From Malus domestica (taxonomy: Eukaryota > Streptophyta > Magnoliopsida > Rosales > Rosaceae): a stretch of 64,000 bases of DNA. Shown here in pieces: positions 32,721 to 42,430 of the stretch. Numbering within the stretch: position 1 is the first letter of the stretch; the number at the start of each line of letters is the position of its first letter. The stretch spans positions 53,268,501 through 53,332,500 of the forward strand of contig NC_091675.1 of the NCBI RefSeq assembly GCF_042453785.1, given 5' to 3'. A model generated the notes under the pieces. That model saw only the letters and a list, made by a program, of their open reading frames with translations. It ran no database searches and was not told the origin of the DNA. The position numbers were made by a program, and so were the translations under genes.

Positions 32721-32996
32721 TCCTCCTCGAAACGTGTCTATTTGTGTCGGATTTTTTGACGAATTTACAGTGATGGATGGTTACAGAAAGAGTCGGAGAG
32801 GAAAAGAGGGAAAGAAAAGGGGATGGAAACGGAGTCGAAGCAATGCAAGACGATTGACACGTTGGCGCCCTTCCATTGTGCAAAACGGTGGCACTTTTGT
32901 AAATAAATTGAAATTATCAATCTGAACGGCAGGCCGAGGCGATGGTAATTTTGTAAATAACTCAAAATCCATCTCAAATGAATAGTGCCAATTGAA

Positions 32997-33180
32997 GGAA
33001 TTGGATTTCCTCCTGAACAAATGATGGGATCTCTCATGATCACACAACACGGATCGTTGAATATAATTATTATAATTTTTAGAACAATCTCCTATTTGTA
33101 GCCGTTAGATCAAAATCTAACGATCTGTGTTGTGTGGTCATGAAGATCCCCACCAATTGTTCAGGAGGAGATCCAATTCC
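32997..33180. mobile_element. Mutator-like MITE with 9-bp target duplication
   Basis: GGAATTGGATTTCCTCCTGA at the left is matched by TCAGGAGGAGATCCAATTCC at the right (one mismatch), and the arms extend to GATCACACAACAC / GTGTTGTGTGGTC. The flanks are exact 9-bp duplications CCAATTGAA (32988-32996 and 33181-33189). Non-coding. Confidence 0.9.
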
Positions 33181-33786
33181 CCAATTGAAAACGTTACTTT
33201 ATACTAAAGTAATATTATAACAATAATAATATTTTTTCTTCCAACGATTAGGACCTTAAACCGAAATTAGGTTCTCGAAAAACAGCTCCACTCCAGTTGG
33301 CTTGAATATGACCCAAAAAGATATACCCCATTGTGAAGAGTGAGGAGAAAAAAAATTTCTAGTTTGAACACATTAAGTCCTGCTCGCCCGCACAAATAAG
33401 TTCTTCGAAATTCTCTCGTTTCTCTCCAGCAACAAAACCCAAAATTGGCTAGCACACTCACATTTCCTTCGCAACACTATCTCAGTCGTAGCTTTAGAAC
33501 TGTAGAACAATGGAGACACGGGACTTTCACTGTTATCCTCAGCTTTAGAACATTATACACCATCATGGAGACAAACGGGCGCGTATTCTTGTCCTTATAG
33601 TCATATCATAGGTTTTGACCCTCCATGAGAAACCAATGAAGCAGCTAACCAAGAAAAAACTAAACCAATAAAGAGAGATGGATTGTTACATAAAACGAGA
33701 AGCTGCCGCATGGTTATAAACTCCATCTTCTACATCTGATCTAACCAGATACAAATGTAAATGCTTCGACAAAGACAACCAAGAAG

Positions 33787-34802
33787 CAGTGGCGGATCCA
33801 GACTTTTATCATTGGGTGGTCCCAGTATTGGAGTTGAACGGGAAGAGTTCGGATCTCTCCCATCAAAAGCCACGATCAAGTGATCCGGACCGTTGAAATT
33901 TGATCCAACGGTTACAAACAGGGGGCTCTTCTAAAAGTTATAATAATTGTAGCCGTTTGATTAAATTTCAACGGTCCGGATCATTTGTTCTTGGGCCTTT
34001 GATGGGAGAGATCCGGACCCGATCTCTTCCCGAGTTGTACTATTTGAAATAACATTGTTTAAACTAATCGAGTATGATTTTCATGTATTATGTCGTACCA
34101 TGTTCTTAATTTCTACACATTCAATTATTAAAACAAAAATTCATATAAATTAATGGAGATAAAAACATATGTATATTTGTTGAAAAACAAAACATATATA
34201 TAGAAATTAACCATCACATGATCAAATCAATATAAAAAAATCATATATTACAATCCAAGCACTAACTAGTATATATTAGGAATCTAACAATTTTATCCGA
34301 TACACATCAATTTAATAGCATTCTATTTTGGACTAAAATTAGAAAACTTATTTAAATTTAGACATTAGGACAGTATTAAAATAACAAAAATAAAATTAAG
34401 AAATGAAGCGGTGTTTGAGAGGAGAGAGGTGGACAGGTGATGGCTTGGTCATATGCGGTTAGAACGAAAAAGGAAACTGGGGAGAGAGGAAAAAGGGATT
34501 GGGCATTGGGATTACCGATTAGGGTCTCTTATATAAAATATTAAAATGGGAATTGGGCTCACACATTCATTTTAATTGTATTGGACTCAAACGGTGCGTT
34601 TTGGCCGATTCAGTTTAACAAGAAAACAACCTTCTTCTTTCTTTTTCATCTGCAGTCTGCAGAGAGTCACCGCTGCATATCTCCCCTCCGCAAAACTCCA
34701 GGCCGTTGGGTGGTCCTGAGACCACCCTAGTCCCTGAATGGATCCGCCTCTGCCGTTGGGTGGTCCTGGGACCACCCTAGTCCCTGAATGGATCCGCCTC
34801 TG
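33787..34802. mobile_element. Non-autonomous hAT element with 8-bp target duplication
   Basis: The start CAGTGGCGGATCCAGAC and the end GAATGGATCCGCCTCTG are imperfect inverted repeats. Exact 8-bp duplications CCAAGAAG (33779-33786 and 34803-34810) flank it, and the empty site is preserved in COX10 pseudogene 1 near 8232-8240 (ACCAAGAAGTGAGCTCCC). The last ~50 bp, starting CCGTTGGGTGGTCCTG, are duplicated in tandem (34703-34752 and 34753-34802), so there are two consecutive 3' ends. No transposase is present. Another fold-back element is nested at 33843-34025. Confidence 0.92.
33843..34025. mobile_element. Fold-back MITE nested in the hAT element
   Basis: Left arm GGATCTCTCCCATCAAA and CCGGACCGTTGAAATTTGAT; right arm ATCAAATTTCAACGGTCCGG and TTTGATGGGAGAGATCC, around a centre near 33930. 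Outer ends are CGGGAAGAG and CTCTTCCCG. The target duplication is not clear (AGTTG is a candidate). Non-coding. Confidence 0.75.
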
Positions 34803-35448
34803 CCAAGAAGTGAGCTCCCCCAATTTCCAAATCATTCAAATCTTTCCTGAAACCATCTCAGCTCAATGGAATGGAAGTTCTTACAAATCTAGAAATGGGA
34901 CTCTTATCCGTGAAAATTCTATTTTTGAAGGGCTTAGACTCGATCTCCTCACAACAGAATTTGCATCCCATCTGTGTTTATGTAACCCATACTGGTTTTC
35001 AATATAAACATTCATAAAGGATCCCTTTCTTAAGGAAATAGCGGTTGACGCTTAGCTAGAAGATATACTTATTTTCCACCTTCATCTAGTTAAGTTGAAT
35101 TATCACTTATTAAGTTATTGTGCCAATTTTTTTCAACTCCTGAATTCAGGACTCGGTTTGATTGCAGTATTGGGTGTATTTTTATTCATGCGTTAAACAT
35201 CTACATTTTGTGTTCGTAGTAGATTCTCTTCTAACTAGGGATTATCAATTTTTCGTCATTGAAACTTAGTTTAAGATTTTTTTTTCTTATGATTTCATCA
35301 CTTTTACTTCAGCATGCTAGTCGTCACAACTTCTGGAATTGGGTTTATTCATGGAAGTGGCCATGCCATTGATTTTGCTGGACTTTGTTGCACATGTGCT
35401 GGTACCATGATGGTTGCAGCATCTGCTAATTCCTTAAATCAGGTTTGT

Positions 35449-35504
35449 GTGCCCCTTGTTATTCGGCTCTTTTTGGGCCTGGCTTATTGTGTAGATGAAA
35501 ATAT
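35449..35504. other. Unassigned junction sequence between COX10 exon B and the LINE
   Basis: COX10 similarity stops at CAGGTTTG (35448) and recognisable RTE ORF begins near 35530. The intervening bases (TGTGCCCCTTGTTATTCGG and following) may be LINE sequence or filler DNA. Confidence 0.4.
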
Positions 35505-37343
35505 TTTTTGAATGGCACGGTCTTTTGTAATGGTGAAAGGTATAGAAAAGCGAAGCAAGAGGCGAAGAAAGCTGTCAGAGAAGCTAAGTTAGCGGCTTAC
35601 GACGATATGTATAAACGACTAGATACCAAAGAAGGAGAGTTAGATATCTATAAACTATCTAGAGCAAGGGAAAAGAAGACAAGGGACCTAAACCAAGTGA
35701 GGTGCATCAAGGATGAGGATGGAAAGGTTCTTGCTACAGAGAACGCGGTTAAAGACAGATGGAGAGGTTATTTTCATAATCTTTTCAATGAAGGACATGA
35801 AATGAGTGCTTCTTTAGGGGAGTTGAGTAACTCAGAAGAGTGTAGAAACTACTCTTTTTATCGTCGAATCCGGAAGGAAGAAGTGGTTGTAGCTTTGAAG
35901 AAGATGAAGCATAGAAAAGCAATAGGCCCAGACGATATACCAATCGAAGTGTGGAAACTTTTGGGAGAGACAGGTATAACATGGCTCACTGACCTTTTCA
36001 ATAGGATTTTGAAAACGAAGAAGATGCCAAATGAGTGGCGAATGAGCACTTTGGTGCCTATCTACAAGAATAAGGGCGACGTACAAAATTGCATGAACTA
36101 TAGGGGTATTAAGCTAATGAGTCATACAATGAAGCTCTGGGAGAGAGTCATTGAGCATAGATTGAGGCAAGAGACACGGGTTTCGGACAACCAATTCGGG
36201 TTCATGCTAGGGCGCTCAACCATGGAGGCAATCTATCTCTTACGAAGATTGATGGAAAGATATAGAGATGGGAAAAAGGATTTACACATGGTCTTTATAG
36301 ATTTGGAAAAAGCGTATGATAGGGTCCCAAGAGACATTCTTTGGAGGATTTTAGAGAAGAAAGGAGTACGAGTAGCATATATCCAAGCTATAAAGGATAT
36401 GTATGAAGGAGCAAAGACTGCCGTAAGAACTCATGAAGGACAAACCGAAAGCTTTCCCATAACTGTAGGATTACATCAAGGCTCATCCTTAAGTCCTTAC
36501 CTTTTTGCGTTGGTAATGGATGAGTTAACACGACATATTCAAGATGATATTCCTTGGTGTATGCTTTTCGCAGACGATATAGTGTTGATAGATGAAACTC
36601 AGGAAGGGGTAAATGCAAAGCTTAACCTTTGGAGAGAAGTGTTGGAATCTAAAGGTCTTCGCCTAAGCCGATCAAAGACAGAATATATGGAGTGCAAGTT
36701 CAGTGCAAATGGAGGCCAAAACGAGTTAGGGGTGAGGATCGGAGATCAAGAAATACCAAAGAGCGACCGTTTTCGTTACCTAGGATCTATCTTGCAAAAG
36801 AATGGAGAATTAGATGGAGATCTCAACCATAGAATACAAGCTGGATGGATGAAGTGGAAGAGTGCATCCGGCGTGTTGTGTGACCGCCGTATGCCACTGA
36901 AGCTCAAGGGAAAATTTTATAGGACGGCAATAAGGCCGGCGATGCTGTATGGCACAGAATGTTGGGCGGTGAAACATCAACACGTACACAAAATGGGTGT
37001 AGCGGAGATGAGGATGCTTCGTTGAATGTGTGGGCACACGAGAAAGGATAAGATTAGGAATGAGGATATCCGGGGTAAAGTAGGAGTAGCCGAAATTGAA
37101 GGAAAGATGAGAGAAAATCGGTTACGGTGGTTTGGACATGTGCAAAGAAGGCCTACTGACGTTCCGATTAGAAGATGCGACTATGGGACAGAGGTTCAGG
37201 GCCGAAGGGGTAGAGGAAGACCTAGGGAAACTTTGGAAGAGACTCTAAGAAAAGACTTAGAGTACTTGGATCTAACGAAGGACATGACACAGGATCGAGC
37301 ACAATGGCGTTCTAAGATTCATATAGCCGATCCCACTCAGTGA
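35505..37343 (+). pseudogene. RTE-type LINE, 5'-truncated, reverse transcriptase with one stop
   Basis: A long frame encodes the RT half of an RTE ORF. Motifs in order: [24 protein letters not shown]...[30 protein letters not shown] (catalytic Asp), [31 protein letters not shown] (FADD form of the catalytic box), KTEYME, then GRRGRGRPR near the end. The endonuclease domain is missing through 5' truncation. A TGA at 37023-37025 replaces the glycine codon found in the other two copies (LRG); the frame then continues to ADPTQ. The frame's first in-register codon is a TTG, so there is no real start. The 3' end stops at CCACTCAGTG, just short of the tail, where the next element begins. Plus orientation, same as COX10. 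Confidence 0.92.
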
Positions 37344-37603
37344 CTTGGATTTTCCAAGTCTCCAACCGAGAAGTTTTCCTCACTCGGGAAATTAAGGGAA
37401 CACTACCCCAACCTACATGCTCCACTCAGAAAGCTTCAACATACAAGCTTTAACAAAAGAAAATTCAAAGAACTTAGCGAAGAAGGCTTTGGTGTATTTA
37501 ACACAATACGTTGAAATGAAGGAAAGCTTATTTATTGATATCCCCGATAAGCTACAAATATGTACATATACATGAGTCAAAATAAGCACACAAGAGGGAG
37601 CCT

Positions 37604-38278
37604 TCACAAAGGTTGCTTAGGAGAAGTCTCAGCAGTCGGTAGAACCCCAGAAAGAGAAGGCACCGGAGGAGGATCATTTGGAGCCTCAGTACTGGACAGA
37701 ACCCTAGAAGGAGGAGGCATCAGAGGTTGATCATTTGGAGCTTCATTACGCGGTACAGCTCCAGAAGACGAAGGCAATAAATGCCTTTGGAACAAACCCA
37801 CAAATCTCTGATGATCAAGTAAAACCTGACCATCAGTTTCCTTCATCTGGTCAAGCTTCCTCTTCATGTTTGTAGCATAGTCATGTGCGAGCCGGTGCAA
37901 CTGTTTATTCTCATGCTTGAGCCCTCTAATCTCCTGTTTGAGACTCATCACTTCAGCCGCCAATGATTCAACTTGGCGGGTTCGAGCAAATAGGCGTTGG
38001 GCCATATTAGCCACAGAACCTGCACACTGAACACTGAGAGCCAGCGAATCCTTAACAGCTAACTCATCAGACCGTTTGGAAAGTAGTCTGTTATCTTTGG
38101 GAGTGAGAAGGTTCCTGGCCACCACCGCAGCGGTCATATCATTCTTCATCACGGAATCCCCAACGGTAAGAGGACCAGTAGGGGAGACGAAGGATGGGCG
38201 CCATATGTTGTCTGGAGAAGGCGGGGCTGCCTCTTCAACAAGGTTCAAGTCAAAACGACGGTCGGAGGGGCCAGACAT
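37604..38278 (-). CDS. Repeat-borne coiled-coil protein of unknown function
   Basis: Complete 224-residue frame from ATG at 38278-38276 (an upstream in-frame TTG at 38284 is not a likely start) to TGA. The N-terminus MSGPSDRRFDLNLVEE is acidic/basic mixed. A central helical stretch with heptad-like spacing (RTRQVESLAAEVMSLKQEIR, GLKHENKQLHRLAHDYATNM) predicts a coiled coil at about 105-160. The C-terminal 60 residues are Pro/Ser-rich with two or three similar repeats (EAPNDQPLMPPPSRVLSSTE type). An AATAAA lies about 75 bp downstream on the minus strand. It lacks the zinc knuckle, protease and RT of a retroviral-type element. It may be a gag-like or accessory protein of the element, or a captured host gene; I cannot decide. 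Confidence 0.55.
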   Translation of the reverse strand: MSGPSDRRFDLNLVEEAAPPSPDNIWRPSFVSPTGPLTVGDSVMKNDMTAAVVARNLLTPKDNRLLSKRSDELAVKDSLALSVQCAGSVANMAQRLFARTRQVESLAAEVMSLKQEIRGLKHENKQLHRLAHDYATNMKRKLDQMKETDGQVLLDHQRFVGLFQRHLLPSSSGAVPRNEAPNDQPLMPPPSRVLSSTEAPNDPPPVPSLSGVLPTAETSPKQPL

Positions 38279-38409
38279 TTTCAAAGGTGTTGAAGAGAGA
38301 AGAGGTCGGACAAATCAAGATCTTAGAAGTGCAAGAATGAAGCTTCTACTGGTGGAGATTCAAGTGTGCTTTGGAACTTAATGCCAGCCCCTATAAAAAT
38401 CTGCACTCG

Positions 38410-40420
38410 ACGAAGCTTCAGAAATCGAAGAGGCGCCTGCTCAGAAATCGAAGAGGCGTTTGCTTTCTCAAAAGCTGGGCTGCTAAGAGATCACGAGGGT
38501 TGATCTCAGAAATCGAAGAGGCGTTTGCTTTCTCAAAAGTTGGGCTGCTCAAAGACCACGAAGGCCGATCTCAAAAATCGAAGAGGCGCTCGCTTTCTCA
38601 AAAGCTGGGCTCCCTAGAGACCACGAAGGCCGATCTCAGAAATCGAAGAGGCACCTACTTTTCCAGCCTTTTCCAGCCTTGTCAGCACCTGTCACGCGCA
38701 CACTCAGTTTTGCGGAAATTATGGGCATTCTGTCAAAGACTTTTGGGGAAGTAGAAAACACATGAATCTTACTGTTCAATCACCCACTTCCCACACGCAA
38801 CAATAGCTCATGGGTACCACAGATAACTTTGCCAAAGTTCTCTGCCAAAGTTGAGCACGTGAAGCTTGCAGCTCCCACTACATCGCTCTGACCAAGAAGG
38901 GTAAAAGAATAGCAAAGAAACAGCACTAACAAAGTTTAGACCCATAAATTTTGAAGGTCTAGCTACCATATTATTACCCACAAGGGTAAAGGAACAGTAC
39001 CACTGCTGGATAATTGGAAAGTCCCTGTGTGTCAACCTCTGTGCTTCGTGGCAAGGTAGACTAGCAAACATGCCCAAACTTTACTCACATTCGAGAAAAC
39101 ACTTCCAATAAGATTGCTTGCTCCAAAATCGAAGAGGCACCGTCCTCCAAATCTTGAGAGCCAGACTCCAAACATGACTACTTTCTTAAAAATCGAAAAG
39201 AGGGTAAAGGAACAGTACCATTGCTGGATAATTGGAAAGTCCCTGTGTGTCAACCTCTGTGCTTCGTGGCAAGGTAGACTAGCAAACATGCCCAACCTTT
39301 ACTCACATTCGAGAAAACACTCCCAACAAGATTGCTTGCTCCAAAATCGAAGAGGCACCGCCCTCCGAATCTCGAGAGCCAGACTCCCAACATGATTACT
39401 TTCTCAAAAATCGAAGAGACTGCTCCCCGAATCTCGAGAGCCAGACCCCCAGCATGATTGCTTTCTCAAAAATCGATGAGGCATCGTTCTCCGAATCAAT
39501 CGAAGAGGCGCTCGCTTTCTCAAAAGCTGGGCTGCTCAGAGACCACGAGGGCCGATCTCAGAAATCGAAGAGGCACCTACTTTTCTAGCCTTGTCAGCAC
39601 CTGTCACACGCACACTCAGCTTTGCAGAAATTATGGGCATTCTGTCGAAGACTTCTGGTGAAGTAGAAAGCACATGAATCTTACTGTTCAATCACCCACT
39701 TCCCACACGCAACAATAGCTCATGGGTACCACAAATAACTTTGCCAAAGTTCTCTGCCAAAGTTGAGCACGTGAAGCTTGCAGCTCCCACTACATCGCTC
39801 TGACCAAGAAAGGTAAAAGAATAGCAAAGAAACAGCACTAACAAAAGTTTAGACACATAAATTTTGAAGGTCTAGCTACCATATTATTACCCACAACTGT
39901 AAAGGAACAGTACCACTGCTGGATAATTGGAAAGTCCATGTGTGTCAACCTCTGTGCTTCGTGGCAAGGTAGACTAGCAAACATGCCCAACCTTTACTCA
40001 CATTCGAGAAAACACTCCCAATAAGATTGCTTGCTCCAAAATCGAAGAGGCACCGTCCTCCGAATCTCGAGAGCCAGACTCCCAACATGACTACTTTCTC
40101 AAAATCGAAGAGAGGGTAAAGGAACAGTACCATTGCTGGATAATTGGAAAGTCCCTGTGTGTCAACCTTTGTGCTTCGTGGCAAGGTAGACTAGCAAACA
40201 TGCCCAACCTTTACTCACATTCGAGACAACACTCCCAACAAGATTGCTTGCTCCAAAATCGAAGAGGCACCGCCCTCCGAATTTCGAGAGCCAGACTCCC
40301 AACATGATTACTTCCTCAAAAATCGAAGAGACACTGCTCTCCGAATCTCGAGAGTCATACCCCCAGCATGATTGCTTTCTCAAAAATCGAAGAAGCATCG
40401 TTCTCCGAATCTCGAGAGCC
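38410..40420. repeat. 64-bp and 218-bp arrays of composite element copy 2
   Basis: Same units as at 345-600 and 901-1560. The 64-bp units occupy 38410-38660 and recur singly at 39500-39575. The 218-bp units occupy about 38987-39400 and 39898-40320. The arrangement differs from copy 1 because a block of about 920 bp including both types has been duplicated. ORFs in the arrays are repeat artefacts. Confidence 0.85.
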
Positions 40421-41814
40421 AGATACCACAGACCACTTTTTCAAAGTGCTCTGACAGAGTTAAAACATGTGAAACTGGCAGCTCCCACTACCGTGCTATG
40501 ACCAAGCAGGGTAAAGGAATAGCATTACTACTTGTTGTTAGGGAGACTCCTATATATGTCGACCTCCATCCCCAACGGACAGGTAGACCTGCAAAAATGC
40601 TCAACCCTTCATCAGATTTGAGAGGGCACTCCCAACGAAGCCTTTCGAAATATTCAGCTTTCTTTCCCCCCGATAATACCTCTGCAAACAAGCTATACTA
40701 GAGCAAAAATATCTCATATCATCAGGGTTAAAAGCAAGAGTATCCCATATCATGCTTTTTCCCTGTCTTTTCTTTTGGCCTTGTTTTTACCTGCAAGACA
40801 AGGAGAAAGAGAGCAATCAGTCAGCACTTGGAATCAAGCTTCCAGCCAGGAACTGACTGCCTGGAACCCCTTACCTGATTACTTACCTGGCATTGCTCTC
40901 GAGTACTCATCTTCAACATCTTATGTTTCCAGGGAAGATTCCGCATCTGCTTGAGGAACAGATAGGGTAAGTGCGAAGGATACAAGGAAGCATGTGGAGA
41001 CAAGCGTAACAGCACACGTGCCGATACATTCATTACTCTGTCAAAAGCAAAAGTATCTTATATCAGCAGGGTGGAACGTACTCTAGATTTGATGGACTTG
41101 TTTTGACCCTCAAATTCTTCATTCGGCCTTATACTCTGGAGGAAACCAGAAAACCCTCCAGCTCAGTTCAAGAATAAGCCTGTGGAAAGTTACTTCTTCA
41201 AAAGCAAAAGTATCTCATATCATCTCTTCTCATTTTTCTTCTCTTTATCCTTCATGCTGCTGCAAGATGGGGAGAAGGTGAACAATCAGTCGGAGCTCTG
41301 ATTGCTTACCTTGTCTGTCACCTCTTTCAGCAGACCCCCTAGCTCGGCGACTTGAGGGACTCCTACTACATGGTTTGTATCGCGCTTGACCAAGCCTGAA
41401 ACTACAAGTAAGCTTCAAGTGAAATTGATACATTACCTTGTGCATCTCCACCAGTTAAAGATACCACCCCTGGATGGAGGAAGAGTACTTCCAGAGAAGA
41501 TGCCACATCTACCTATGAGACAGATAAGGCAAGTTAAGACGACACCACACTCCGATACTTAGAAATTTCGTGATTACGAGATCATTCTCCCATAATATTT
41601 CCTAATGTCATTTGTACTAAATCATTCACTTGTACTCACTAAATGAGAGCTTGAACCTATGTACTTGTGTAAACCCTTCACAATTAATGAGAACTCTTCT
41701 ATTCCGTGGACGTAGCCAATCTGGGTGAACCACGTACATCTTGTGTTTGCTTTCCTATCTCTATCCAGTTATATACTTATCCACACTAATGACCGGAGCA
41801 ATCTAGCGAAGATC

Positions 41815-42430
41815 ACAAAAAGCGATCGTTTTCGCTACCTAGGATCTATCTTGCAAGAGAACGGAGAATTAGATGGAGATCTCAACCATAGAATACGAGC
41901 TGGATGGAAAGAGTGCATCCGGCGTGTTGTGTGACCGTCGTAGGCCACTGAAGCTCAAGGGAAAATTTTATAGGACGACAATAAGGCTAGCGATGTTGTA
42001 TGGCACAGAATGTTGGGTGGTGAAGCATCAACACGTACACAAAATGGATGTAGCGGAGATGAGGATGCTTCGTGGGATGTGTGGGCACACGAGAAAGGAT
42101 AAGATTGGGAATGAGGATATCCGAGGTAAAGTAGGAGTAGCCGAAATTGTAGGAAAGATGAGAGAAAATCGGCTCTGGTGATTTTGGACATGTGCAAAGA
42201 AGGCCGACTGACGCTCCGGTTCGAAGATGTGACTACGGGACAGAGGTTCAGGGCCGAAGGGGTAGAGGAAGACCTAGGACAACTTTGGAAGAGACTCTAA
42301 GAAAAGACTTAGAGTACTTGGATCTAACGGAGGACATGACACAAAACCGAGCGCAATGGCGTTCTAGGATTCATATAGCCGACCCCACTTAGTGGGAAAA
42401 GGCTTTGTTGTTGTTGTTGTTGTTGTATTG
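41815..42430 (+). pseudogene. RTE-type LINE, 3' end with (TTG)n tail (second copy)
   Basis: Matches 3154-3790 and the 3' third of the RTE at 36755-37343. It starts at the same internal position as the first copy. Frames are broken by a short deletion near 41907 (GGATGGAAAGAG) and an extra base plus stop near 42180. It ends GTGGGAAAAGGC and (TTG)n, abutting COX10 intron sequence. Confidence 0.85.

Larger units (their letters stand above)
25078..33214 (-). mobile_element. Helitron-like insertion 1 with captured gene fragments
   Basis: It interrupts COX10 intron 1 between A and T (TTTCAA|TATG in the uninterrupted copy). The left end on the plus strand is CTAGAAATTACGCCCGCGCG, then TTGCTGCGGG. 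Read on the minus strand this is a 3' terminus with a CCCGC...GCGGG hairpin followed about 9 bases later by CTAG, the CTRR end expected of Helitrons. The insert carries exons of at least three unrelated genes on the minus strand (golgin-84, S1-domain protein, kinesin-14), typical of gene-capturing Helitrons. No Rep/helicase is seen, so it would be non-autonomous. The 5' terminus (TC end, right side) is not resolved; the right boundary is where COX10 intron similarity resumes. A second insertion begins in the same way at 52932. Confidence 0.6.
37344..42430 (+). mobile_element. Composite retroelement, copy 2
   Basis: Begins after the LINE with a small palindrome ACTTGGATTTTCCAAGT (37344-37360). 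It contains the antisense coiled-coil ORF (37604-38278), the 64-bp and 218-bp arrays (38410-40420), an LTR-like stretch (about 40520-41800, TATA-like CTCCTATATATG) and an RTE 3' end with (TTG)n tail (41815-42430). After the tail the sequence rejoins the COX10 intron after exon D (TATTGCTTTGGCTGTTGAA). Relative to copy 1 it has an extra internal duplication of about 920 bp (38650-39110 repeated at about 39580-40020). Confidence 0.75.

Noticed and set aside
35314..35511. 65-residue ORF MLVVTTSGIG as a small gene
   Set aside because: It is COX10 exon B plus read-through into intron and junction DNA.
37344..41800. Interpretation as one complete LTR retrotransposon inserted into the RTE LINE
   Set aside because: The RTE sequence on the two sides overlaps by about 590 bp, far beyond a 4-6 bp target duplication, and no paired LTRs were found.
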